Below the pieces are notes generated by a model, which made no database searches, was not told the origin of the DNA, and was given only the letters and a program-made list of their open reading frames with translations. The position numbers and the translations under genes are program-made. From contig CM057009.1 in assembly GCA_029891345.1 (NCBI GenBank), forward strand, positions 89,327,416 to 89,391,415: DNA of 64,000 nucleotides, read 5' to 3'. The stretch is from Dryococelus australis. Taxonomy: Eukaryota; Arthropoda; Insecta; Phasmatodea; Phasmatidae. Positions 31,991 to 43,430 of the stretch are shown in pieces (within the stretch, counting starts at the first letter, position 1; every line of letters begins with the position of its first letter).

Positions 31991-33425
31991 AAAAAAAAAA
32001 AGTTAATACAAAATTTGTAACGTTTACTAAAATTTAAGATATGTACTGGTGATTACTTTTGGACAACACATCAAACATACCAACATGATATAAATTGTTG
32101 CTTTTGGGTACACAGTATAAGTCAACCTCTCATGTTTTTTTTTAAATTCAGCACAAATAGTATATGTCGACTTGTATTCCTTTTCCCGAAATGCATAAGA
32201 AGCGGTGAAATTATGCTATTAGGATCACTTGTTATACCGTACACACGGTATATTGCAAACTTGTACTACTAATACCACATGTGCTGACCCTTTTTGTGAG
32301 CTAGCCATTTAGTGGCTTAATTATTTTTCCCTGGCCTCCTAGATATCTTACTGAACAAAACCAATTATAACCGAAAATAAATTAAAATAACCTAATTTGA
32401 CTTATCATGAACAATTGGGATTAGACATAACAGAAAATGGTTAGAAAAAAAACAGGTATGATCTAAGTGATAACACATTCTAGACCTTTTTCATTTTTTT
32501 ACTCTTGCATTCGTGCTTACAAAATACTCTTTGCTTGAACTGTTTACATAAATACGAGTTCACAGTTTGCTTTTCAAATGGTAACTTAATTTCATGATTA
32601 AGGTTTTCCTCAATGGCATTGATTATCATAATTAAAGAATATTGTTCAAATGAGCCCTATCAAGTTTGGTTTTCAAGTGTACAAGAGAAACGTAACTTTA
32701 CTTGAAATATTTAGCACATCGCGGTTTTTATAATGGTGGCAATAAGAATTATTGGTTTTGTTTGTATACTTATCTGACAACACCGAAACAATTAAATTAA
32801 GATTCTGTTATTTAAAGGTAGATAAATCATATAAATTGTTCTACCATTTTCTGAGTCCAGTATGCTATATTGCGTGTATTTTCACAAATTGTGATCTGAT
32901 ATTATATTATTATGGACGATAGCGCAATGTGAATTGAGTAACGTGTATAGATTTAAGAATGTTTCGTACTAATTTATACAAAATTTTGTACGAAAATACC
33001 TACATGAATAAAATTTAACCTACATATAAATTTTAAATAAATCAAATGCAAATTTTCAAAAGGCTATTTTCTAAATCTATTTTATCTTTTTGGGTGAGAG
33101 TGTCTAGTTGAATGGTTAGTAGTTTCAAAATTGTTCGCTTATATGTAGTTATTAATTTTCTGTTTTTAAGAGTTGAAATGTACTGAGCCAATTCAAGTTT
33201 ACAAAATATAATCGCGCAACAAAATAATTTACGAAAATAGGTTCCGAATTCTGCTCACAGCCTGTTGTAATAATTCTGTTCCATTCTCTCACAATTTGCT
33301 CAAAATTGCTAACTGAACTACTCCCTTCTTCGTGATAGTAACATTTCAGACAAGATGTATTCACTGAAAACCGTATTAATTCACGAACATAGTAGGCCTA
33401 TTAACAAATTCTTACTTAACACAAT
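31991..33425. other. AT-rich, no gene seen
   Basis: Long AT-rich stretch, very few codons open. The minus-strand 70-codon frame at 33152-33364 has no motif I recognise. It could contain introns or upstream exons of the 30.6-32.0 kb transposase copy; none was identified. Confidence 0.4.
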
Positions 33426-33429
33426 ATCA

Positions 33430-34250
33430 TATTTAAAATATAGCATTATGGCGGCGACCAGCACTGGCTGGCGGTGGCCAGCAGCACCACTGACCAGCGG
33501 TGGCCCCAGCCATCGCACTGACTAGCAAGATGGTGGTATCCATGCCAGAAAACTCTATCACAAAGCCACGTGCCAGACTCTGACTAGCAAGATTGTGTCC
33601 TCCCACTAACTGGAAATATGGTGGCCACGGCTATCTCACTCACAAGAAATATGGCGGCATCCTATCGCAAAGCCATGTACCATAAATCCCTATTGCAAAG
33701 CCATGTCCTAGAAATCCCTATCAAAAGCCATATGCTAGAAATCCCTATCACAAAGCCACATTATGACATTTGACTCAATGAGGAGGAGGGATGATACCAG
33801 GCCATCTTTGAAGCAAATCTCCAGCTCTAACATTCCAGCCCGATAGCATTCATTTTGGACGTCTCGCTGACTAGCAAAATGGCGTCGGGAGTCACTGCAA
33901 CAAAGCCACGTGTGCTGTCGTCCTAGCCGAAGTATCGCTAGCGTTCCGACGGCGATCATCTTGGCACAGACTAGCAAAAAACAACACTGGGTTCCCCACA
34001 GTGAAGTCATGTGTCAGAACTCCCTAACTCATGAGGGATAAGGGATTTCACAATAACACTTCCGGCTCACCCATTCCAGGTGGAGCACCCCAGTGACCGC
34101 AAAGATTGCGGCCGTTTTACAATCCAGCGGGGATGACGAATAAGTGTGGCATTTGACTCATAAGGGATGAGGAATTTCACCATGGCAACTTCCAGCTCAT
34201 GCATTCCGTGTGGAGGGGGAGACCCCATTCCAAGTAATTCCGCAGCCTCA
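33430..34250. repeat. GC-richer short-repeat block before the satellite
   Basis: Composition rises sharply at 33448 (ATGGCGGCGACCAGCACTGG). Recurrent phrases include CACTGACTAGCAAGATGG (33511, again at 33872 and 33970 as ACTAGCAAAATGG or variants), CAAAGCCATGT followed by AGAAATCCCTATC (33670-33755, three units of ~28 bp), and a longer unit GACTCATAAGGGATGAGG...CTTCCAGCTCATGCATTCC with copies near 33772, 34022 and 34152. It is a patchwork of tandem units that runs into the 119-bp satellite. A 91-codon frame (minus, 33735-34010) is repeat sequence. Confidence 0.75.
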
Positions 34251-34264
34251 GGTCAAGTATGTTC

Positions 34265-35886
34265 TATGCTTACCTACAAGCATAGTTGGCTGTAATTTCC
34301 GAACCGTGTGAGATACAACTACCTAAATCGTAACATATGGATAACCCACGACTACGAGAAGGCTCGCAGGTCGAAATATGACATGTGTCTAATTATAAGC
34401 ATATTTAGCTGTAATTTCCGAACCATTGATCATATAGCCACCAAAATCATAACATTACCATCACCCCCGAAAACGAAAAGGACTAAGGGGTCAGGTAATA
34501 CCTATGTCTACTTATAAGCATATTTGACTGTAATGTCCGAACCATGTGAGATACAATTACCAGAATCATAACACAGGCATCACCCAAGACAAGGAAAAAG
34601 ACCGAAGGGTCAATATTGGCCTAAGAGTTATTATAAGCACAGTGGACTGTAACTTCAGAGCCATATTAAATACAAGTATAAAAATTGCAATGTTGGCATC
34701 AGTCCAGACAACAAAAAAGATCGAAGCGGCAAAATTGACATAAGCACACATATAAGCATAGTCGTCTGTAATTTCCGAACCACTTGAGATACAGCTACCA
34801 AAATCGTAACAGAGGCATCACCTCAGACAATGAAAGCACCAAAGGGTCAAAATTGACTTAAGTGTGCGTATAAGCATAGTCGGCTACAACATCCGAACAG
34901 AATGAGATACAACTACAAAATCGTAACATAGAGATAACCCCAGATAACAAAAAGTACAGAAGGGTCAAAATTGACCTTAGCATGCTTATAATCATAGTGG
35001 GCTGTAATTTTCGAACCATTTGAGATACAATTATCAAAATCATAATAAAGATATTACCCAGTACAAGGAAAAGGACCGAATGGGCAAGATTAACCTAAGT
35101 GTATGTATAAACATAGTTAACTGTAATTTCCGAACAATTTGGAATACAACTAGCAAAATTGTAACAAAGGCATAACCCAATACAACAAAAAGTACATAAT
35201 GGTCAAGTATGACCTAAGAGAACGTATAAGCTCAGTTAACTGTAATTTCCGAACCATTTAAGACACAACTACCAAAATCATAACATAGGCATCACTCCAG
35301 ACAATGGAAATGACCGAAGTCTCAAGAATGACCTAAGTGTGTACATAAGCATAGTTGGCTATTTCTTTCCGAACAATTAAAGATACAACTATCAAAAACA
35401 TAACATAGGCATCGCCCCAAACAACAAAAAGATCACAAGGGTCAAGTTTGACCTAAGCGCACACATAAGCATCGTTAACTATAATTTACAAATCGTATGT
35501 GAGACACAACTACCAAAATCATAACATTGGCATCACCATAGACAATGAAAAGGACCAAAGGTGCAAGAATGAGGTATGTGCTCTTTAAGCATAGTTGGAT
35601 TCTGAACCATTCAGATACAACTACCATAATAATAATGTAGGCATTACCAAATACAAAGAAAAGGACCGAATTGTGAAGTATGACCTAAGTGCACATAGAA
35701 GAATAGTTGGCTGTAATTGCCGAACTTTTTGAGATACAAATACCAAAATCACAATGTAGACATCACCCAAGATATCTAAAAGGACAGACGGGCCAAGTAT
35801 GACCAAATAGCATATGTAAAACATATTTGGATGTAATTTCCGAACAGTTTGAGATACAACCAGCAAAATTATAACGTTGACATCAC
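34265..35886 (+). repeat. ~119-bp satellite, 14 units
   Basis: The phrase ATAAGCATAGTTGGCTGTAA, followed by TTTCCGAACCATTTGAGATA, recurs at about 34270, 34395, 34510, 34632, 34750, 34870, 34987, 35106, 35226, 35346, 35466, 35586, 35698 and 35816, giving a mean period of 118.9 bp. Each unit also has an ACCAAAATCATAACATAGGC segment and a GACCGAAGGGTCAA segment. Units differ from one another by roughly 10-25 percent by eye. The inverse array at 14.4-15.1 kb is the same family. Open frames of 60-93 codons on either strand follow the repeat period and are not genes. Confidence 0.95.
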
Positions 35887-36560
35887 ATGAGCTTACACAC
35901 AATCACCAGAGAAGAACCTTTTCTCCTCATGGACCTGCCTAAGCCAATGATGTCCTTGACAGGCATTGTGCAGCTAGGAGAAGTAAATACTCGTATGGTC
36001 CTACAAACTAATCTGACAAAAACAAATAATCACAAGCCAATGAGGTTTTCCCCTTCCAGACACATCTAAGCCAATGAGGTCCTCGACAGACATCGCATGT
36101 CAGGATAAGATCGCATGGGCCTGCATACTCGCCAATAATGCAGGAGGAGGTGCAGGGATCATTCCGGCTTCTCTTGGGTTTCCAGTCCGATTCCTTTACT
36201 ACACGACCACCATTGCATGAGATATGCGAGGAGATGAAATAGCATACATCGGACTATGCACAGAACAGACACTGTATGGTTAAAATACATGCATTGGCCT
36301 ACACATTTACCAGACTTCGTGATCCTTCGAGACTCGTCTACGATGTTGGAGAAGTGCACAGACCTATGCAACCACCAGTCTTCACGAGACAGTGAGGATT
36401 TTTGTTGTTCCATCTAAGCCCATGATGCATTTGACAGGCAGGGACAATACGGGCAACACACAACGATGCAAACGAAAAACAATGTAAAGGGAAAAATAAT
36501 TATACGAACTTACCAACCAGCACAAGCTCAGGGGTTCTGTAGGATGCCAGACCAGATAAG
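35887..36560. repeat. Junction repeats between satellite and palindrome
   Basis: The phrase AAGCCAATGATGTCCTTGAC followed by AGGCA recurs in variants at 35940, 36032, 36069 and 36415 (TAAGCCCATGATGCATTTGA). The end part, ACTTACCAACCAGCACAAGC at 36508, is repeated at 36976 inside the left arm of the palindrome. The segment is therefore made of degenerate direct repeats linking the satellite to the palindromic element. No supported coding sequence. Confidence 0.6.
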
Positions 36561-36689
36561 GACAATATAACAATCTCATTGCAAACCGAAATCATCACTC
36601 ATGGCACTAGCAGCGGCCGACTGTCGTTGCATGATCCGTAAGACATCCCAAGTGTTCGAATGCAAAGTCGAAGGGAAGGCACTAGCCTA

Positions 36690-36722
36690 GAGAGAAAGAC
36701 AGAGAGAGACAGAGAGAGAGGG
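36690..36722. repeat. GA microsatellite in left arm
   Basis: GAGAGAAAGACAGAGAGAGA and continuing GA repeats. The mirror position in the right arm has a much longer CT array (46136-46356), so the tract has expanded on one side only. The open frame through it (36660-36854) is not considered a gene. Confidence 0.9.
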
Positions 36723-38179
36723 ATGAGTCAGGGCTCCAGAGCAACCGAGTTGCACACACTTTACAACCAGCATTGGGTGTCTCGACACGACCTGGCTGTC
36801 CTTATGAACCAACTAAAACAAAAGCAAGAGAGAGATGACGCCACTATACACTGAGAAATCAGCATTTACCATCCAATGTGCGAGCACTGAGGCGAAAAAT
36901 AGTACCATTTGTGAAGTGTGGGAACGATAAGGTCAACACTGCTACACACAGATATAAAGGAAATATAGTCATAAGTACTTACCAACCAGCACAAGCGATG
37001 GGTGCTATACGATGCTAGACAAGACCAGGCTGCCTTGGTCAGAACGACCTCCATACTAAATGAAACATCACATGCCCTCGCGTACCGAATATTCAATGCT
37101 CGGGGTCAGTAATACCCTGTCTCCGACCTTCACTCGTGTACCGAAATTCCAAGCACATACTTACAGACAGTCATATCCTGTCTCCAACATACACTCGTGT
37201 ACTCAACCTTCAATGCTCACAGCCAGTCTGTGCCTCCCACCAGTACTTAGGAGTGGAATATTCGGACATGATCATCATCTCAATACACTCGTGGTTCGCA
37301 GTCTACTGAGACCTCATTGCAAGTAATGAAGAATAGACAAGCGTTCGCACTGCCGCAGCCATCGCCGATGCTAGACATGACCAGACTGTCCTGGGCACAA
37401 AACATTCCGTATGAACTGAGTGAAATGAAACTGGCCAACACTAGCAGCAAGACACGTCCGACCTACCATACAAGCACTGTGAGAATCTGTAAGGCTACCC
37501 CAAGCAATCGACCATCAGCACGATCATCGTGCAAAAATTTTGAAGGATGGTGCATAGTACTAGTCGAGAGAGAGAGAGAGTAAGAGACAAGGGTGGCAGA
37601 TCAGTCGAGTCACACATGCATGTCCTCTTTTACGAAATTAATTCAGTTTTACAGTAACTAGTGCCAGGTCCGTAGGCACATATGAAACAAAATACATATA
37701 AACCATTAGTCAATCATTAGAGATGACACAACCACACGCTGGGGGCAAGAACAACAAATACTACATATACTTATTTCGAGTGCAAACTATTTATAATGCT
37801 AGAACTGTAAGCACATTATGAAAAAAACTAACTATGAATTGTTCGACACAAATGGACGAACCATGTAATGATGACTAAGGGCAGAGCACAACACGCACGC
37901 ATTACAACAATGTTTTTATTCTGCTCTTAGAATACATAAAACATGAAGAGCAGAGTGTTACCTTAACTGGTGTAGTAGTGAAGACATGTAGGTCGTGAGT
38001 GCATCATGTAGCAGACATTTGTGAACTCGCTGAAAGCAGAGACTAAAATGGCGGTTCCACCTTTCTGCACAGGGTATATATTACCAACCAAGAAAGCAAC
38101 TCGACACCTGCAAGTACATCACCACTGTTGACAAAACGTGCATAGCTGTTACATATTCCACTGAAACGAACTAATGCAT

Positions 38180-38370
38180 GTACCCTGATGGAAGTGAAGA
38201 CAGTGCATCATCCGTCCAAATAAGGTATAGCAGGTTCAATTCCTATAGACAGTTAATGTTACTTATGCCATTGGAAGGAAATATCGCATGTACACTGACA
38301 GCAGTAGAGACAATATACCATACTTTAAATAAGGCATCACAGGTTCAATTCCTGTAGAGAGTCCAATCAT
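38180..38370 (+). repeat. tRNA T-arm-like tandem units (left arm)
   Basis: Two ~110-bp units, each with a segment like ACAGGTTCAATTCCTGT near 38227 and 38339. This sequence is a perfect tRNA T-arm (stem ACAGG/CCTGT, loop TTCAATT) and matches the pol III B-box consensus GGTTCRANTCC apart from one base. Preceding each is an AGACA.TGCATCAT...AATAAGG segment. No A box or anticodon arm could be folded at tRNA spacing, so these are not tRNA genes. The mirror units in the right arm (44.57, 44.70, 44.82 kb) have decayed loops. Confidence 0.65.
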
Positions 38371-38939
38371 ATCACAGGTAAAAATAATCGGTGTTAATGC
38401 ACACAATGTGAAATTAGTCATTGCATGTTCGCCTGCAGTGAATAGACAATGTATGTCATTCGTCAGTAAGCGAGTGGTAGTATTGAAGCAAGACATTTGC
38501 TTATAACTCAAATACCAAAAATCATGAAGAGAGTAACTTCTCATGTGCCATCATCTACATGATCTACCTGTGTGGTGCGGGTATATGCGAAATAAGTGGG
38601 TGCCTTGCATGCACACAGCAGGAAGTATTCGAATAAAGATTAAGTTGAACGTGTTAGATGAACGAGTTTAACAAAGATTAGAGGCCAACTTCACAGGCTA
38701 GATGGATAACGACCTTATAATGTAACCAGTCCAGCAACCACGAAGCCAGCAGAAAGTATTCATTGCAGGTTCAGCCCAGCATACCATCACTAATACTTGC
38801 AGCGTGCCAATCGTAGATAAGAAGCAGGTCGCGCTGTGATAACCCAAGACACGAACCATCATCATGTAGTGACAATCGTATAAAAGCACTTCGTGTTCGA
38901 GCATGGCAGAAAGCAGATCGTCACATCTACATCTACCTA

Positions 38940-39075
38940 CATATGGAATCATCGGTTGCAGACTAACTATCTGTTGATACCGCTGGTATGGTCAACAGCA
39001 AGGAGCCTGACAAGCATTATGGTACCAACACTACCAGTGTGGAAATACCTTTAGTAAACACTGTAATCCACGATA
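38940..39075 (+). pseudogene. Zinc-finger-like module 0, fragment (left arm)
   Basis: Contains the module leader (ATGGAATCATCGGTTGCAGA) and the first-finger phrase that in other modules encodes YQCYYCGNTFSKHCN, here in shifted frames (TGTGGAAATACCTTTAGTAA near 39038). No continuous frame. Its inverted partner is at about 43870-44012. It shows that the module array extends beyond the open copies. Confidence 0.55.
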
Positions 39076-39448
39076 GCATGTTCTTCCATAGTGTTAGGAT
39101 GCCTAAGTTATTTGTTCTCACATATGCATTATACAATATAAAAATCTGTCTACAAACACCAATTTGAAACACGACAAAGAGATTCTTGGCTGTCTAGAAT
39201 GTTAAGTGCTACTGGTACACACATGCCACATCTCAGGAGCTGGTGTAAGACACAACAGGAATGTGCAGCAAAACAATGACAACTCCAACATGGAAATATG
39301 AACGAGTGAAAAAATTTCGAGTGGTCGAATGGACAAATTCGCAGGCTAGACAGCAAAAGACCTGATAAGGAAACTAGGTTAGTCCAGCAATAATGCATTA
39401 CACAGCCAGCTGTCATCTACTACTACAAGAGAACTTCATGTAAAACAG

Positions 39449-39943
39449 ATGTCAGATCGTCCACTAGCATGGTGGCCGAAAGCAGATTATTATATCTACA
39501 GCGATCGCATACTCTACTTTAATATGATAATGGAATCATCAGTCGAAGACTTGCCATCTATAACACCATCGATATTGCCTACACCAAGAAATGCTGCAGA
39601 TTCGCAAAAACCACTACTAAATCAAGGTTACTATTGTGGAAATTCTTTTAGTACAAGCTGTACTGCACATAATCATGAAAGTAGCAATTGCATGTTCAGC
39701 CGAAATTACAAGGCATTCCACTCTGATAACTATGATATAGTGTTTATCCACAGCAATGTTCTGTATAGGCATAACAAGAAGTGTAAATGTTATGTTTGTC
39801 TTTCATCCAGAAGCAAGTGCAAGTATTGCGGCAATACATTTGCTAGCAGCTCCAATACCAAATGCCATGAAGTTAGTTACTGCCACTTGCTGTTATCTAC
39901 CATACCTATCCATGTATTATCAGCAGTGTATGTGAATAAGTGA
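39449..39943 (+). CDS. Zinc-finger-like module 1 ORF, 164 codons (left arm)
   Basis: After a variable leader, an internal MESSVEDLPSITPSI start is shared with the other modules; the more likely module start is this ATG at about 39530. Fingers in order: YYCGNSF...C.AHNHES, an FHSDNYD..F...NVLYRHNKKC block in which two of the usual Cys are Ser/Tyr, then CKYCGNTFASSSNTKCHE, and a weak fourth. Spacing is Cx2C-x(9-12)-[CH]-x(3-6)-[HC], a C2H2/C2HC-like pattern. Likely nucleic-acid or metal binding by inference; missing Cys in finger 2 suggests decay. Reads toward the palindrome centre. Confidence 0.5.
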   Translation: MSDRPLAWWPKADYYIYSDRILYFNMIMESSVEDLPSITPSILPTPRNAADSQKPLLNQGYYCGNSFSTSCTAHNHESSNCMFSRNYKAFHSDNYDIVFIHSNVLYRHNKKCKCYVCLSSRSKCKYCGNTFASSSNTKCHEVSYCHLLLSTIPIHVLSAVYVNK

Positions 39944-40218
39944 CGCTTGAAAGCACACAGCAGGAATTGTTCGAATTAAGACACAATTGAGTGTGTAAGA
40001 TGAACTATTGTATTGAAGATTAGGGCCAGGAGTCATCTACTGACACAGCACAAGATGGGCAACACAAAACTAGAATGAATTGGGAACAGTATACAAGCAA
40101 GCATTATATAAAGACAGATGTCATTTCGTCGGCGATCATGGTGGTGGAAGGTAGATCGTTATGACTACATCCATCTACTGCGATTGTGTACCCCATTACA
40201 CTATAAGTTTTAACATCT

Positions 40219-40521
40219 GTGACACTATCGATATCGTCAACAGCAACGGACCCTGAAGAATCGCTGCAAACATTAGGGTGTCAGTGGTATTATTGTGGAA
40301 TTACCTTCAGTAAACACTGTAATGCACATATCATGAAAAATTGTCATTGCATGTTCAGTCCAGCATACAAGATGTTCCACTGTGATAACTGCGATGTTGT
40401 GTTTACCAGAATTGAGTACCTGTGTAAACATAACATGACGTGCAAAGGCAATATTTGTCGTTCATCAGGAAGCGAGTGTAATTATTGCAGCAAGATGCCA
40501 CACCGATGCCAAATGTCATGA
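40219..40521 (+). CDS. Zinc-finger-like module 2 ORF, 100 codons (left arm)
   Basis: Direct repeat of module 1, about 0.7 kb further in. It contains WYYCGITFSKHCNAH, CMFSPAYKMFHCDNCDVVF followed by YLCKHNMTCKGN, and SECNYC. Here finger 2 is complete (C..C and H/C ligands all present). A frameshift near 40495 removes the third and fourth fingers, whose sequence continues in another frame (TGCCAAATGTCATGAAGATC). The leader upstream, around 40195, lacks the MES start. A broken but recently readable unit. Confidence 0.5.
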   Translation: MTLSISSTATDPEESLQTLGCQWYYCGITFSKHCNAHIMKNCHCMFSPAYKMFHCDNCDVVFTRIEYLCKHNMTCKGNICRSSGSECNYCSKMPHRCQMS

Positions 40522-40879
40522 AGATCGAACCTGCTCATTCGCCATCATCTAAAAGACCTACCCATGCATTAACAACCGTATGATATATGCGCATAAGCAA
40601 CCAATGAATGTTCACAGTTGGAATTGCATTAATAAAGACTTAAATTAAGCATGTAAGATGAACAAGTGCAAAGAAGTTGCGAGGCCAACCTCCCAGGTCA
40701 GTCAGTGATCCATTTGATAAGGTAACATATTTCAGTCCAGCGACCATGCTGATGTTTGCCCCAAGCAGTCATCTACTGATGCAACCCAAGGTGGGCAAAG
40801 CAAACTAGCATGCAGTGTGAACAGTATTCAAGCAAGCATCATGTAAAACAGATATCACTTCGCCGGCGAGCTCAGTGAT

Positions 40880-41310
40880 GGAAAGCAGACCATTGCAGTG
40901 ACATTCATCTAGTACGACAGTGTACTCTGCTACAATACAAAGATGGAATCAATGATTGAAGAGTTACAATCTGTAACACCGTTAGCATCAAAACCAGCAA
41001 GAGTTTCTGAAGAGTCGGTAAAGGCATTACGTTATTAAAGTTACCACTGCTATCGAGTACTCTGCTACAATTCGAATATGGAATCAATGGTTGAAGACTT
41101 GCCATCTATAATACTGCCAGCATCATCAACAGCAAGGAGCCCTGAATAGTCGCTAAAAGCAGTGCGGAATAGATGTTACCACTGCGAACATGTACTTTGA
41201 TATTATATGAAGATGGAATCAATGGGTGAAGACTTAACATATTTAACACCACGAGCATCAACAGCAAGGTAGTCTGAAGAGTCGCTACAAGCATTAAGGT
41301 ATCAGTGTTA
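40880..41310 (+). repeat. Tandem ~135-bp leader sub-repeats of the module
   Basis: The leader of the zinc-finger-like module is repeated three times without the fingers: AAGATGGAATCAATGATTGA (40940), AATATGGAATCAATGGTTGA (41075) and AAGATGGAATCAATGGGTGA (41210). Each is followed by GACTTGCCATCTATAACACC-like sequence, an AGCATC..CAGCAAGG block and a truncated finger-1 start (TATCAGTGTTACTATTG or variants). Expansion of only the 5' part of the module shows slippage or unequal exchange within the array. Confidence 0.8.
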
Positions 41311-41455
41311 CTATTGTGGAAATACCTTCAATAAAAGATGCAATGCATGCCGACATGAAAGTGGGAATTTCTTGTTCAGCCCAGCATACAAGGTGTTCCA
41401 CTGTGATGACTGTGCATCGCAGTCAGATTATTCTTCATTCGATCAAAACATAAAT
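41300..41455 (+). pseudogene. Truncated zinc-finger-like module at the palindrome centre
   Basis: Encodes RYQCYYCGNTFNKRCNAC, then SPAYKVFHCDDC, and is cut at about 41455, where the sequence flips into the inverted copy. The breakpoint lies within finger 2, so the two arms are joined through a partial module with essentially no spacer (41456-41462). Confidence 0.65.
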
Positions 41456-41462
41456 GGCGGCT

Positions 41463-41966
41463 TTAAATAAACTTCCTGTTGTCAGCATTCCAGGCACTGT
41501 TATTCGCATATACCGCACAGCACTGAACACATGTGTAGGTCTTGTAGATGGTGGCAAATGGACAGTGATTCTCTTCATGACATATGACACTGGAGTGCTT
41601 AGCGAATGTATTTCCAATATACTTGCACTCGCTTTCCGATAAACAACGAACAGTTCCTCTGCATTTCTTGATATGTCTACACAAGTTATCGCTGTGGGTA
41701 ACCACAGAATCGCAGTTATCACAGTGAGATGCCTTGTATGCTGGGCTGAACAAGCAAAGCCGACTTTCACGTTGGCATGCATAGCAACTTTTACTGAAGG
41801 TATTAATACAATAGTAACACTGATACCTTAATACTTGAAACCACTCTTCAGGGTCCCTTGCTGTTGACGATGCTGGCAGTGTTATAGATGGCAAGTCCTC
41901 CACGATTGATTCCATCTTCGTATTATAGCAGAGTACTAGATCACAGTGGTAACATTGATAACACAA
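41463..41966 (-). CDS. Zinc-finger-like module ORF, 167 codons (right arm)
   Basis: The longest and most complete copy. From the internal ATG at about 41917 it reads MESIVEDLPSITLPASSTAR, finger 1 (QCYYCINTFSKSCYAC), SPAYKASHCDNCDSVV with NLCRHIKKC (finger 2), SECKYIGNTFAKHSSVICHE (finger 3, first C..C partly lost) and YTCVQCCAVYANNSAW (finger 4). It then runs off its natural NVH..NC end near the centre junction. Same module as on the left arm but on the other strand, so transcripts from the two arms would be convergent and complementary. Confidence 0.5.
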   Translation of the reverse strand: MCYQCYHCDLVLCYNTKMESIVEDLPSITLPASSTARDPEEWFQVLRYQCYYCINTFSKSCYACQRESRLCLFSPAYKASHCDNCDSVVTHSDNLCRHIKKCRGTVRCLSESECKYIGNTFAKHSSVICHEENHCPFATIYKTYTCVQCCAVYANNSAWNADNRKFI

Positions 41967-42287
41967 TGCCTCTAGTGACTCTTCAGAACATCTTTATGTT
42001 GTTGATGCTGACGGTGTTTCAGATTGTAAGTCTTCAACCAATGTATGACGTCGTAATGGTCTGTTGTCCACCACCATGCTCGCCAGCGAACTGACATTCG
42101 TTTTAGATGATGCTAGCTGGTATACTGCTAGTTTGTGCCGCCCACCTCGGGTTGCATCAGTAGATGTTTGCTTGGTGCAAACATCAGCATGGTTGCTGGA
42201 CTGAAATATGTCACCTTATCATGTCGATCGCTGTCTAGACTGCGAGCTCGGCCTCACAACTTCTTTGCACTTGGTTATCTTACATGC

Positions 42288-42750
42288 TTAATGAAAGTCT
42301 TCTTTATTCATGCAATTTCTTCTGTGAACATTCATTGGTTGCTTATTCACATGTACCATATCACAGTTAATGCATGGGCAGGTCCTGTATACGGTGGCAA
42401 ATGGGCAGTTACTGTCTTCATGACATTTGGTATTGGTGTGGTTAGCAAATATCTTACAGCAATACTTGCATTCACTTCCTGATGAATGGCAAACATTGTT
42501 TTTCAACATCATGTTATGTTTATTCAGGACATCACTTCGGGTAAACACAACATAGCAGTTATCACAGTGCAACACACTGTATGCTGAACTGAACTTGTAA
42601 CGATAACTATCATGTTGCCATGCATTACAAAATTTACTGATGATATTACCACAAAAGTAACACTGATACCTTAATGCTTGCAGCGATTCTTCAGGGTCCC
42701 TTGCTGTTGACGATATCGATGGTGTTACAGATTTAATGTCTTATAGTGTA
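42288..42750 (-). pseudogene. Zinc-finger-like module (right arm), partly open
   Basis: The open 95-codon part has LHCDNCYVVFTRSDVLNKHN, SECKYCCKIFANHTNTKCHE and CPCINCDMVHVNKQPMNVHR followed by RNC, giving the best view of fingers 3 and 4 and of the module's natural C-terminus (NVHRRNCMN..., then stop). The leader and finger 1 lie upstream (to about 42750) in other frames. The C4-like CPCINC plus H/C pair is intact here. Confidence 0.5.
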
Positions 42751-42939
42751 ATGGGGTACACAATCACAATATATTAATGTAATCATATAAGTCTGCCTCC
42801 CACCACCAAGCTCGTCGACGAAATAACATCTGTCTTTATATGATGCTCGCTTGTATACTGTTTCCACAGTACGCTAGATTTGTGTTGCCCATCTTTGGCT
42901 GCCTCAGTAGATGACAGCTGGCCCTCATCTTCTTTACAA

Positions 42940-43430
42940 TCATAACACATTCAATTTAGTCATCATTCGAACAACTCCTGCTGTGTGCTTTCAAGTTTTG
43001 GTTAATTCTCATATACCACACTGTAGTTAACACATGGGTAGTTTTTGTAGATAACGGCAAATTGACAGTTACTATTACCATGGCATTTGGCATTGGAGCT
43101 GAATGTCTTTCCACAATACATGAACTTGTTTCCCGATGAATGACAAACATTACCTTTGCACTTCTTGTTTTCCTAAACAGAACATCGCTGTGGTAAACAC
43201 TGCATCACAGTTTTCAGAGTGGAATGCCTTGTAAGTTCGGCTAAAAATGCAATTGCTATTTTCATGTTGATGTGCAGTATGGGTTGTACTAAAAGTATTT
43301 CCACAATAGTAACATTGATACCGTAATACTTGTAGCGAATCTCCAGCATCCCTTGTTGTTGGCGATGTCGGTGGTGTTATAGATGGTAAGTTTTAGACCG
43401 ATGATTCCATTATCATATTGAAGTAGACTA
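42940..43430 (-). pseudogene. Zinc-finger-like module (right arm), frameshifted
   Basis: Inverted partner of module 1. Leader near 43415 (GATTCCATTATC read in reverse), finger 1 at about 43320, finger 2 at about 43200, finger 3 at about 43090 and a tail near 42975. Frame changes separate the pieces. Recognisable by nucleotide similarity to the other modules; not a functional ORF. Confidence 0.55.

Larger units (their letters stand above)
36560..41455 (+). repeat. Left arm of the palindromic element
   Basis: Order from outside to centre: a block CGAAATCATCACTCATGGCA, a GA-rich microsatellite (36690-36722), direct repeats of TACTTACCAACCAGCACAAG, a set of CACTCGTGTAC repeats (37130-37210) with CTGTCTCCAACATACACTCG, a ~0.5-kb AT-rich part (37600-38050), tRNA T-arm-like units (38180-38400), and zinc-finger-like modules from about 38940. 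A second GAGAGA tract lies at 37565-37580. Everything reads toward the centre. Single-copy sequence is minimal. Confidence 0.8.

Noticed and set aside
34308-35902. Several 60-93 codon frames with recurring SQTVRKLQP-like phrases on the minus strand
   Set aside because: They repeat with the 119-bp satellite unit, whose length is not a multiple of 3, so no continuous protein repeat exists.
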